From Phallusia fumigata (lineage: Eukaryota; Chordata; Ascidiacea; Phlebobranchia; Ascidiidae): DNA of 27,923 nt. The DNA is taken from assembly GCA_008931825.1 (NCBI GenBank), contig QXVZ01025293.1, positions 20,636 through 48,558 of the forward strand. Direction: 5' to 3'. Of this stretch, positions 1 through 25,700 are shown in pieces; the first letter of the stretch is position 1, and each line of letters starts with the position of its first letter. The position numbers and the translations under genes are program-made. The notes below the pieces were generated by a model. That model did not search any database. It saw only the letters and a program-made list of their open reading frames with translations, and was not told the origin of the DNA.

Positions 1-681
1 AAGTCACATGGCCCTGAACACATTTGTAAAACGATAGTTCTATTCTAAGACTATCCAAAATTACAAATCCATCGTGGTTCGTCATATGCATGAAAACTCG
101 TGTTCGAACGAATGTAGCCACAAGGTCTTTCGGTCGTTTAGTTCAGAATCTATCTCTACATTGTTCTTGCATATTGCTTGGTTGTAGCTTAACACATGTA
201 CATAAAAACACTATGAAAGCATTTCGCTATTTGAAGGCAAGCGTTACATCAAATATTACATTTGCTTCTGTTCATGTCTAATGAGAACATAACCGGATTG
301 TAACGTAACAATGGCTTATGATTCACCGGTAAACAATCGCATGTAAAACGCCAAAGCCATTCACTATTTGTATACGTTTAGTTTTGACACCTTATGAATA
401 AGCTTGCTACGTCCCTGTTCTGTGCAAATATTGGCAAACTTGTACAAGGTTGCTACAAATAGATCAAAAAATGCAAGGTGGCGGCCACCGTGCCTGAAAA
501 ACCAAAGGTGGCCACGCCATAACGTTACTATGAAATGGAAATTACTCCCCTTGACCCATCAAACTTCTCCCTGGTTGGGAACCACTGGACTAGGGGGTTG
601 CCTCAGCTATTGTTGCCAGTGGCCAAATAACGTTTTTTGCTGGAAAAGACCAAATGATAGGGAACCCATAAAAATGTTCTT
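1..681. other. No gene recognised; left edge of window
   Basis: No exon with a domain signature or convincing splice pair was found on either strand. The minus-strand MANEC gene must continue at lower coordinates than 1497, so this stretch is either its intron or contains an exon too diverged to recognise by eye. The segment ending at about 584 (ggttgggaaccactg) looks like the right end of a hAT-type transposon, but no matching left end was found. Confidence 0.4.
565..584. mobile_element. hAT-like terminal sequence, right end only
   Basis: The sequence ending in ggttgggaaccactg is, on the opposite strand, CAGTGGTTCCCAACC, a typical hAT superfamily inverted terminus. I could not find its left partner or an 8-bp target duplication, so the element is truncated, rearranged or extends beyond the window. 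Confidence 0.35.
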
Positions 682-953
682 GTTAGTTATAGCACAGTTT
701 AATAGATTGTGTGCTATGTAATTAGACGAAAGAGACACCTGTGCCCTAATTATAAACATCTTTATCAGCAATGACAATTATTGATAAGGTCCAGGCACCA
801 TTGTTGGTGTTTATAGTACATTACTATTTTGTGAAGAAAAGTTCGGTTTTGACCTAATCATAGCAACTAATTCCACTGTAACCCAATCTTCATCAAAATC
901 ACTGGTTCAGCTGAAAAATTTCGGCAAATCAAAGTTTGGTACATCATTACATA
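682..953 (-). mobile_element. Diverged, truncated copy of the TAGTGATG hAT element
   Basis: This stretch aligns by eye with the last 290 or so bases of the element at 15075-15861: the order 'cagttt.. agattgtgtg.tatgtaat' then 'aaaagttcggttttgacc', 'atcttc.tcaaaatc.ctg' and 'ggtacatcattac' is kept. Many CpG-like positions have decayed and the terminus reads catcatta instead of catcacta. The other half of the element is missing. It is older than the two intact copies. Strand is given relative to the copy at 14006. Confidence 0.6.
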
Positions 954-1496
954 TCACTACGAAGACAGTGATCTATACTGATCATGCGTCAGTAAAGTAA
1001 CCGATAACTAGTAATAAAAACAATAAATAAACTTTTAACAATGAATATTTGGGGTCAAAATGGTGAAAGGGCCAATCTAATTAAAAGTCACAAAATATTT
1101 TAAACAGTATAAAATAGGAAAAATTCTAGGTGACGAACCTTATAAAATAATTTCAAATATTTTTCAAATGTTATATTTTGGGCTTGTGGAAGAACTGGTC
1201 ATAAGAAACCACAACTAGATAGATCCCCGCACACATTGGTAGTTTTGTTAATAGGGCATAGTCACTTTAAAATTTAGAATGAAAACTTCAAACAAAATGT
1301 AAGAAGGATTTAGCAAATCCCAACAGATAATTTCTGACATCATGGCCATTACAATCTCCATGTCGAAAGCTTTTCAAATTTTGGTGTCAAACAATGGGGA
1401 AAAAAGGGACAAACAAGTACAAGGACCCAATCTGTAAAAGTTTAAACCCCTTCAAAACATTTTGTGTCACCTTCAGAACGTGGATCCATAATTTAC
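954..1496. other. No gene recognised; probable intron of the MANEC gene
   Basis: This lies downstream, in minus-strand terms, of the last MANEC-gene exon I can place. AT-rich, with stops in all frames. I looked for a phase-1 acceptor followed by PKD, LDL-receptor class A or Kunitz-like coding and found none. Confidence 0.4.
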
Positions 1497-1590
1497 CTGT
1501 AATTGAATTTACTTCAGTAACTGCATCATCAATTTGTGTTTTACTAGCTGTTGTAGTTTGCAATATTCCATACGAACTTGAAACTGGATC
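1497..1590 (-). CDS. MANEC gene exon 4: Ser/Thr-rich linker
   Basis: The acceptor tttatttcattcag precedes GATCCAG and the donor is CAG|GTAAAT. It encodes 31 residues plus one base, beginning DPVSSSYG and rich in Thr, Ser and Asp, with no recognisable fold. The phases (0 in, 1 out) fit exon 3, which is the main support, since composition alone is weak evidence. Confidence 0.65.
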
Positions 1591-4196
1591 CTGAATGAAA
1601 TAAAATGTTTTGCCTATATTGAGGTGTAATTAGAGATACAACGAAATGTTTTTTTTAAGACCGATACTGATTATTAAGGTCACATGAAACATTATCATGA
1701 GTAAGGCGCATGAACGTTGACAATTGACATATGCATCAGGTTGTAATGCACTTGGCACGTGACGAAAACATGTAAACAAAAAACTGAATTATTTGGGGTT
1801 AAAAAGGAAAAAAACCCAAACTAAAGCCTAAAAATCATTTAAAATACTTGGCATTGTATCAACTATAAAAAAGAAACTTCTAGGTAACTTACTTTGCTAA
1901 ATATTGCCGTTTTAAAAATTTTACATTTTCAGGGCCTGTGGGTGTACCGGTGGGTGAATTGGGGTAAAAAGTTGACAGTGCACAACTTCCCATCTATCAT
2001 GTGTGAAAATTTAAAGAAATTTGAACAACTCCTTCTTGACCAAAACATGGGAACAAACTTGCGTTAAACAGAAAAAAAGAAATAAAACAGAGTAAAAAAC
2101 AATATGTGTCCCCTTCATGGAAGGGGACCCATAACTATACCTTTCTTTTGTAGGTGACATATCCAGTATGTTGCGAAAATAAACACAAAAAGGTGTTATC
2201 TTTTGATTCATTAACACAATCAAACAAAAAACATTGCGGTACATCCTGTCTTGCCGACATAACTTGGAAAACGGACAAATCGCATCTGCACAAACAACAA
2301 ATCCAATGTTACAAACACAAAATTTACTTTTAGCATTCATGCTTCTCAAAGTAATAAACCAAATTTACATCTAGACCCAAAATTTTAAAAACTATAAACT
2401 AAATTGTCATGTTAAGCTTATTATGAACATTCTGTCCTTTCAGAGACAAAACAGAAATTTTCATTTTCAATTTACGGACTCATAGATGGTACGGTGTGAA
2501 GTCTTCAGCTAAAACTAAAACATGTGGGCTGTTTAAATTGCTTGGAAACATATACAACTCAGTGACATATCCGTAGAGGATGAGGGATTTGTCAATTTTC
2601 TAAATACATTACACAACTGCCTTGTGCTCTTTTTACGCAACAATAAAATTAAGTGGCAACGCTCCAATCCAGTAATACCTGATGGGTTTTCCCAAATTGA
2701 AGTTACCAAAAAATGGATCCAAGTTGGTTCACACCCCTCCCCCAGGATGAAAATGAAGCGAACAAATTAAATTGCCCTATATCTTTTCACAAAATCTTTC
2801 CTTCACTTATTTAATTAATTACATTTTCCTACTCACTGTAGGTTTTCATTTCCATTCTTATATTTGCAACATTCTTGAAAGCAAGCTTGGGCAGTCTTTA
2901 CACGAGGGACAGCAACAAGAAACTGGGCACCATTTTGAAGAGAATCTCTTGTCCTGATTATTCTGTCATTTTTTGTTTCAAATTTATTTTGGCACTCTTG
3001 TAATTCTGCAAAATATCACAATAGTAACTAAACAGAGGTGCCATTCTCCATATTGCTATTGAACATACACTATGACACCTAAAATCAGGGGTTCTTAACC
3101 AGGGGCACTGTTCCTAGAGGGTATGAAGATGGAGTGTTATTTGGACATGAGAACAATTACTTATAATTTTCACAAATACCATTTCTATTAATTTGGGTCT
3201 CCTTCTGTGATGTGGACACATTTTTTCACTCTTTTCGTTCTTTTTCCTGTCTAAACAGGAGTTTGTTTGCCATTTTGGCAAAGAAAGTTATGTCTAAATG
3301 TATTCTAATTATGACAGTTTGGTATGGGTTAACCATTTACATCCCCTCTTCCGGCCCAAAATAACATTTTTTTGTTTATTGGCCATCTGGGTTGAAAATA
3401 TTAGGACAAATGAGTTAAAATTTGAAATGTGAGCAAATTTCTAATTTCTTGTTAAAAATTTTTAACCTGATTGCCCCAGTGACAAGCCATACAGTGCAGC
3501 GGTTGGCCACAGACCACTTCACACTTCACACATAACACAGGCATTCACTTGACTAGTTGTGCAATTATTATCTTGCCAATCAAACTGTGATTGCATTCAG
3601 TAATCGAAATGTGTTAGTTTTATTATGCCGTAAAGCAGCTCTGCTGTCATACTTAACAAAAATATACATGGTCTATCTAAGAGCAGAATGTTGATGGTAA
3701 ATTTATATTGCATAACCAAGGCCATGCTAAAAAAGGTCATGGAGAGTTTATGCCTCACAACCAAAGGTTGGCTGCTGAACAGTCAAAGGTTACTGCAGGT
3801 CAAAGTCATGTGCAACAGAGAATAGTTCAGCCCTGACCACAAAGCTGCACATTTCTAAGTGATTAATTGACATGTTTTACAACTGACGCAGTGCAGCAGT
3901 TGGTATATATGCCACTTCTTTACCCACGAAGCAGACATTTACTCAGAAATACGTTTGGTTTGTTTTCAAATTAGGTGATACATATAATTACCAGTTTGTT
4001 GTTGTCCCCCATTTGCTTTGGAAAGAAGTTCGTCAACCAGTTTTGAAAGTTGAGACTTGGATAAACTGTCCAACACTGGAATTTGACTGTCACTGTTTAA
4101 TACATTGGCAATTGTTTTTCCACACAAAAATACCCATGGAAGCAATATGTAGCAAAGCAAACAAAAATGCAATCTTAATATCCAAACCATGCCCAT
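1497..4196 (-). CDS. MANEC-domain secreted/membrane protein, 5' part (4 exons, incomplete)
   Basis: Four minus-strand exons join in frame: 4196-3992, 3005-2837, 2285-2141 and 1590-1497, encoding about 204 residues and ending in phase 1, so the gene continues off the left edge. Residues 1-25 or so are a signal peptide (MGMVWILRLHFCLLCYILLP start). A polar linker follows, then a MANEC domain at about 70-165 with all eight expected cysteines (73, 110, 114, 115, 126, 143, 148, 159) and the motifs IIRT, GAQFLV, CC, CDLSVFQ and CFLFDC. MANEC/MANSC domains are known at the N-terminus of HAI-1 (SPINT1), LRP11, KIAA0319 and MANSC1, all cell-surface proteins; which of these this is depends on the missing C-terminal domains. 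After the domain comes a Ser/Thr-rich linker. Domain identity is strong; orthology is unknown. It is divergently arranged with the CUB-EGF-sushi gene. Confidence 0.82.
2071..2134 (-). repeat. Dispersed repeat family A, 5' fragment next to splice donor
   Basis: On the minus strand it reads TATGGGTCCCCTTCCATGAA then GGGGACACATATTG followed by a T-rich tract, the same head as the copies at 9695, 13845, 21296 and 27405. It starts within a few bases of the donor of MANEC exon 3 (2135-2140). Confidence 0.75.
2141..2285 (-). CDS. MANEC gene exon 3: second half of MANEC domain
   Basis: The acceptor is gtttgtgcag and the donor GTATAG. It encodes 48 residues after the split codon, starting CDLSVFQ, then CFLFDC and a final cysteine in FLCLF, ending GYVTYKRK. 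This matches the C-terminal half of MANEC domains (consensus CNLAVFE ... CFLFNC). Phase 2 in, phase 0 out. A dispersed-repeat fragment lies directly beyond the donor. Confidence 0.85.
2837..3005 (-). CDS. MANEC gene exon 2: first half of MANEC domain
   Basis: The acceptor is attttgcag and the donor GTGAGT. It encodes 55 residues between split codons, with cysteines 73, 110, 114 and 115 and the family motifs DRIIRT, NGAQFLV and CFQECC. It enters in phase 1 and leaves in phase 2. A plus-strand ORF over this exon is a shadow. Confidence 0.85.
3006..3991 (-). other. MANEC gene intron 1
   Basis: The intron runs from the GTAATT donor to the ttttgcag acceptor. Position 3088 onward (caggggttcttaaccagggg) resembles a hAT left end, but no right end is visible. 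No exon was recognised inside. Confidence 0.6.
3992..4196 (-). CDS. MANEC gene exon 1: signal peptide and linker
   Basis: It begins at ATG (plus-strand cat, 4194-4196) and encodes 68 residues plus one base. The N-terminus is hydrophobic (WILRLHFCLLCYILLPWVFLC), as in a signal peptide. The rest is a Ser/Lys/Gln-rich linker. The donor is CTG|GTAATT, phase 1, which fits the next exon. A second Met at residue 3 is an alternative start. Confidence 0.8.
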
Positions 4197-4210
4197 TGTG
4201 CTTACTGCAT
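4197..4210 (-). promoter_or_regulatory. Splice acceptor 8 nt upstream of MANEC-gene ATG
   Basis: On the minus strand a pyrimidine-rich run (actttactttttgtcatgcag) ends in AG (plus 4205-4206), leaving only TAAGCACA before the ATG. This is either the end of a 5'-UTR intron or a spliced-leader trans-splice site. The plus-strand gene has the same layout at its start. Confidence 0.5.
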
Positions 4211-4257
4211 GACAAAAAGTAAAGTTTAAAGCTCACCAACCAAACCACTGCCTTCGC

Positions 4258-4750
4258 ATACTACTGGTGCACTTGGTGCACTTGGAAATTTACTTGGTCC
4301 GTCACTTATAGCTTCGAATACTACAGGTAAAGCATTTAGACAGGGGAAAAAGGGGACGAAATTGTAAATACTGCAGGTAACACACAGGTAATCCGTTTAG
4401 AAGCGACGAAACTTGTTGATACCGCAGATAACCCGTTTAAATCGGTGCCTCTGTATACTGCTGGTGCACTTGGTGCACTTAGTAATTCACTTGGTCCGTT
4501 GCTAAAATCCTTCGATTTCTGAGGTAACGCATTTAGGTGGGGAAAAATGCGACGAAATTGTAAACACTGCAGGTAACACGCAGGTAACCCGTTTCGATGC
4601 GGTTGCTTTTAAATGGAAAGATGGGCGATTTCTCTTGACGCACGGCGAGGCTTGCTACTTCGCTTGGGGGTGCCTTCGAATGCTGCTGGTGCACTTGGTA
4701 ATTTACGTGGATGCGTCGCTAAAAGAATGTTGCAGGTAACGCAAGTTTTC
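4258..4750. repeat. Tandem repeat of about 200-220 bp, 2.4 copies, in the intergenic region
   Basis: The phrase ctggtgcacttggtgcactt occurs at 4264 and 4461, and a shorter form at 4685 (periods 197 and 224). Each is followed by (a)atttacttggtccgt-like sequence, then gcatttag..ggggaaaaa, gacgaaattgtaaa and gcaggtaac. Copies differ by substitutions and small gaps. It lies 60-550 bp upstream of the MANEC-gene ATG. Confidence 0.8.
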
Positions 4751-7361
4751 AGCGCCCATGCCCAATATATCAAAATATATGGTATGATATGGTATGATTT
4801 TGTTGTTTGCTGGGGCGTGTTTTGAAATAAATCAAGAAAAGTACCGAGTTTTTAAAAGCTGTGCAATAAGTTTGCTCTATTATAAGCAACAATTAATCTA
4901 GGTGCCACAGTGTGCAACCAATCGATACACTTCTTTGGAAAATTTTTTTTAACAAATGCACTTTCTGCAAAAATGCTACAGAGACTATATGTATCACCTG
5001 TTTCGTTCGTGTCCGGTTATTAGCTTTTATTGGAAAAATGTTAAGTGCTTGAAAAGTGTTAAAACCCGAATTCCATTAATTTTACACTCATTTAACTTAT
5101 ACTCTTTGGTGTTTGTAATAAAAGATCTGACAAGTTATTAAATTGTATGTTATTGTGCGCCAGATTTGTTATTTTCAAATGTAAATATGCGGATAGCAAA
5201 TCATATGTTACAAGATTTGTTTGTTTCATAATTACCGTGCGTTCAGCAGAATGTTGTTTCAAGAAATGTGATGACAGTTTTAAAAAACGTGGTAACAGAG
5301 ACAGTGCCTGCCGCATTAAATGTTGTTGCCTGTTAATTGCTACATTGTAATTTTGTTGCTGGTGTTTTTCGCTGTTTCATATTACCATTAAACAAAGAAG
5401 AAATTGCGCGTTTTGACAACACAGGGGCATTTTAAGCGCCAACGAGTCTAAAAGTCGGGCAAACGAGGAGTACGGGTCGCCAGTGTACAATTTTAAAAAT
5501 TCTTTGGTTGGAAAACCACTGCCGTAGAAAGCAGATCTCGTAACCCTAGGGGTACGAGTACAGGTTACGAACCGCTGAATAGAAAATTAGTTGAAACAAT
5601 AAACTGTCTGCGTTGTTTCATGATTTACACTGAAACCACTGGCGTTCCTTTGTATCAGGATTTAAAAAAATAAGCCACATAGTTGACTGCTATATACACA
5701 CAACAGCACTTGGTCGATTGGTCTGAGGCGAACGACCCATACGCAGGCTTGATAAAACACCTGATCAAGATTCTTCCTCGGGAACGAACCCCGTGAAAGA
5801 AAAGCAAGCATAGGTAACTATGAGACCCAATGTAAAATAATGTAAGGAATACATCCTGATTTCAGGCAGCGTCAACACCGTGGGTAAACATAATCACACA
5901 GACAAGGGCGGCTATATTTATTGTTTAGCGAACTGACTTCTAAGTCATCCCAGTTAACTTTGCCGAAGTTACAATTTACACATTTCTGTATTTGGTCATT
6001 CAGTCGATACACACAACACTAGAATAATGCTCGCTCGCTGCACAAACAGATCAAAAATGATGTACCCCTATGCTCTACAGCAGTGATTCTCAAAGTGTGG
6101 TCCGCCATCCCCTCATAGTGGTCCGCGAAAAGATAACTTAAACTAGGCACGGGTTTATAAAATCGCCTGTTTTGGAAGCATGTCAGAACGAAATTATGTT
6201 TCGTGGTCCTCAGAAAAAAATTCGAAGATGAAGTGGTCCTCGGGCTACAAAAGTTTGAAAAACACTGCTCTAATCTGTGTAGTCAGACACAAAGGAGACA
6301 AACCACGTTGCGTTATCCCTTAAAACTTGCTCTCTTATGATTACGTCACAGATCGTAGGAGATTGCACCACAGATTAGTGTAGAGAAAAATGTGCATTTG
6401 TAGAAAACAGCAATTACTGGCAAACAAGATGTAACGGTAAACCACCCTTCTATAGTACTATAGTTCAAATACATTTGAATAAACCATAAATACAGGCCAC
6501 CGCTCTGATAACATCTAATCATCGCAAGTTGTCTTGTATTAATCTTACGTATTTTACCCAGGTCGCAAATTATTTTGAATGATAGATTTGGTGCATTGGA
6601 CTGCAACTTTACTGTAAGCAGCTTTTGTTAATGCCATTTAATTAGGAAAATAAGCACTTCCATAATGTGTCTCAACTCTCAACGTGATCAATTGCGAGAG
6701 TTTTTGTTTCTTTCGTGGCAGAGAAACTAATTACTTTTTATAAGACTTTGTGCTGCTGTACTTTTCAAGATTCTACTTGAAATTACGGTTAATTGCTTTA
6801 GCAGTGACGACAACCTTACGAAATGCCTAAAGAACCAATTTATTCCGTTGCTTGAAAAATATGTCCATATAGTTTATGCTTAATGGCTGCCCAAACTTCA
6901 GTCAATTAGATTCAAAAATTAAGTCATGTTATTGTACCAATGGCATTTTACCTTCGTAAAGAACTTAAACTAATAGAAGCCTAATTTCACACAAACGACA
7001 CATCAAGTTCACGGGCAACCCCAACTTTATGCATCCATAGCAGGTCACATATCCGGGGTTAATCAATCCTGAGCTAAATTTGATTAAATTTAATTTGGAA
7101 ATGTAACCCCAACAAACATATTATTAATAGGAACGGAATATGTCTAAACTACGTAAACATATAGTTGTAAAATTGCAAGCGGGATAAATGTCTGAAATGT
7201 CCAAGAACTTATAGGTCGTTGTTTGCCACTTAACACATACTTCGCTACAGAAACTGAAGTGTCATAAATAGAGCATTTGGTGAAAGTTATGCGAACCACT
7301 GGTCAACACTTTGTACTCGAATGTAGTATTTTGATCACCAGCAGTGTTGTTCGCCATAAGA
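4751..7361. other. Intergenic region between divergent genes
   Basis: No protein-like ORF was found. A 70-residue Cys-containing ORF near 5147-5350 has no splice or domain support. The only clear insertion is the hAT element at 6081-6267. With starts of the two genes facing away from each other, both promoters should be here, but I see no decisive core-promoter motif. Confidence 0.5.
6081..6267. mobile_element. hAT-type MITE, 187 bp
   Basis: The left end CAGTGATTCTCAAAGTGTGG and right end TTTGAAAAACACTG are inverted repeats of the hAT type. The flanks are ctctacag and ctctaatc, matching at the first five of eight bases, as expected of an aged target duplication. There is no coding sequence. 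Confidence 0.8.
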
Positions 7362-7395
7362 ATGGCGATTCTAAATGGGTAAACATCTCTTAGAC
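7362..7395 (+). promoter_or_regulatory. Six-codon uORF and possible trans-splice acceptor before the CUB-EGF gene start
   Basis: An upstream ATG at 7362 opens six codons and stops at 7380-7382, 13 nt before the main ATG. A short pyrimidine run ending in AG (atctcttag, AG at 7392-7393) leaves only 'ac' before the main ATG. If used by a spliced leader, it would remove the uORF. Confidence 0.4.
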
Positions 7396-23847
<16,452 letters not shown>

Positions 23848-24235
23848 GACACTCTGGGGATGATTTTTGTAGCTCCTAGTTTAAATGTTTCTCACCCAAC
23901 CATGCAGTTAAAAACTGATAAACAAGAGGTTAACACAAAAGCAATGTTATTTACCTCTTTGGGTATTGAATTGATACCGACAAATGCATTTTTTGGCAAA
24001 ACTATCTTCCATTTGTTGTTAGTGGCCCAATTTCTCAACATGGAATGCTGATATTCTTATGTAAATTTTTGTAGAGCCCAGTATTTTTATGTCTGGAGTG
24101 TTTTTTCTATTGCATGAACACTGAATGGTGCATTGTACTTCATCGTTTTGTCATGAACAAAAGAAAACCGATTTTGTTTCTGTACCATTATTTGTATTTT
24201 AATTTTTTTTTAATAAAACTTTGTTTGTAGATGTT
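23848..24235 (+). terminator. 3' UTR and polyadenylation signal of the CUB-EGF gene
   Basis: An AATAAA hexamer lies at 24212-24217, followed by a T/G-rich stretch (actttgtttgtag). This gives a 3' UTR of about 390 nt. No earlier hexamer was seen after the stop. Confidence 0.7.
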
Positions 24236-24989
24236 TGTTAGCAACACAATTCCTGACAGGGTCTCTTATACCACTTTCTGTGTCGGCAAAGTTTAATAAC
24301 AAGAACGTTGTTGAAAGAATATAAGCTAACATGACAATTCCAATTACACCACAAATTTAGTCGATGGCGTGTCCTCATACAGCGCAGTGATCAACACTTG
24401 AGTGCGTCTTCGGTCGTTTGGACACACAATCAGGATGGACTTTTAAAACCTTTTGTGATATTAGACAAATGTTGCACATATTTGTGTTACCCAATCGAGA
24501 TATTAACAGTAGCAAAAGAGCTTTTTTAATAAGTAATGAGTGGATTACAAGGGCCACTGAGATAGAAAAGAAGACGGAAATAGGAGGGAACTTTGCAAAT
24601 TTATCAGGTTTAATTGCAGAAAATGAAGAGTGTCATAGATTTGTTTGAACAAAAGGCCCGTGTTTAACGTACATCAAGGTTGATCACATTTCCATCGGTT
24701 GCAACGCGATAAGTATCTGCAACATTATTGGCTGTTCGGGAACATCTAATCATTTATTTTCTTTTACACAATCCGACCTTTCGCACTAAATCGCCAATTG
24801 TCGACAGTGGTAAATCAGCTTGCACCACATTACAAACGCAGGAGCAAAGTGCTAGCGTAAATGCTGCAAGCCTGCCCCAGAATGGGTTGACTGACTCGGG
24901 AACACAACAATCGCTACGTGTGCCCTCGACTGAGTATTTTTTAGGGACTTCGTTTTCCACGGAAGAACTTATCGGATGAGAAATCTGTT
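24236..24989 (+). other. Intergenic, unassigned ORF remnants
   Basis: Plus-strand open stretches at 24418-24648 and 24728-24979 show no recognisable domain. Their position just upstream of the BEL/Pao reverse transcriptase relic makes them candidates for decayed gag or pre-RT sequence of the same element, but I cannot show homology. Confidence 0.3.
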
Positions 24990-25700
24990 GATTTTGTCGA
25001 CGAGGACTATAAACTACCACTTCCATGCGACATGACCACCAAATCTTGACAATCTTATCATGGCAAAGAAATGATTAGGCCGCCAAGAGCGCGGCATGGC
25101 AAAGTATGATGAAATGAAGTCGGAATGCAGAGCAACCACAAAAAACCATCGATGGGGTTTAACGTCGAAGAAGTTGCATACAAATCGACAAGGGGTATGT
25201 ACAAATTGCCGCGTCTGGTCCATACCTCGTCACGGCCTTTCAAATGCCCACAAGTCAGGTAAACTCCGTGTTGTATTTGATTATGCTGCACAGTATCGCG
25301 GCGTGTCCAGGGCCCGACTTTGTAAATAGTTTGGTCAGTGTGCTGTTGCGATTTCTGAACGGACCTATTTGCCCCTATGGCCACTGACGCCCCAGCTGAT
25401 AGGCCCGCATCTCCACCTACTATCCAGTCACGAAACAGCGCTATAAACAACAGAGGTAGTTATACCTTCACTTGTTCAGCAAGACTCACGAGACGGATTT
25501 TACGTCCAGTCACTCAAGGACGGGAGAGACGAGGTGCCGGTTTTTAGACGGCTCGTTTCTGTGGCGGGCCACGGAGCCTCCGCAGAATGGTGGTTACAGG
25601 TTCACCAGAGGAGCGCCGAAAGGTGTCCAACACACGAGACTTTTAATGGACTTTCATGAAGTACCCACTGGACTCATAACTGTGATAGAATAGAAGCTTT
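24990..25700 (+). pseudogene. Decayed BEL/Pao retrotransposon pol (reverse transcriptase fragment)
   Basis: In one frame near 25195-25308, CRVWSIPRHGLSNAHKSGKL and then RVVFDYAAQYRGVS match the BEL/Pao RT hallmark (family form: VWYLPHHPV..., K-RVVFDAAA-Y-GVSLN). From 25310 the homology moves to another frame (GPDFVNSLVSVLLRF), with about seven residues missing between GVS and GPD, and then shifts again near APMATDA. Stops and shifts mean it is not functional. Base composition is more GC-rich than the flanks. A 130-aa minus-strand ORF (25058-25450) is a shadow. The part after 25400 is unassigned but may belong to it. LTRs were not found. Confidence 0.75.

Noticed and set aside
2011..2349. 112-residue minus-strand ORF as a gene
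   Set aside because: It overlaps MANEC exon 3 in a different frame; the correct frame is fixed by the acceptor and donor and restores four of the domain's eight cysteines.
2505..2600. Minus-strand open stretch considered as the missing MANEC exon
   Set aside because: It has no cysteine pattern and a poor donor; 2141-2285 fits the phase and the family motifs.
3088..3120. hAT-like left end (caggggttcttaaccagggg)
   Set aside because: No matching right terminus or target duplication was found; not enough to call an element.
5147..5350. Cys-rich 67-residue ORF as a small secreted peptide
   Set aside because: No signal peptide, no regular cysteine spacing and an equally long ORF on the opposite strand; most likely chance.
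25058..25450. 130-residue minus-strand ORF
   Set aside because: It lies antisense to the BEL/Pao reverse transcriptase fragments on the plus strand, which have recognisable motifs; the minus reading has none.
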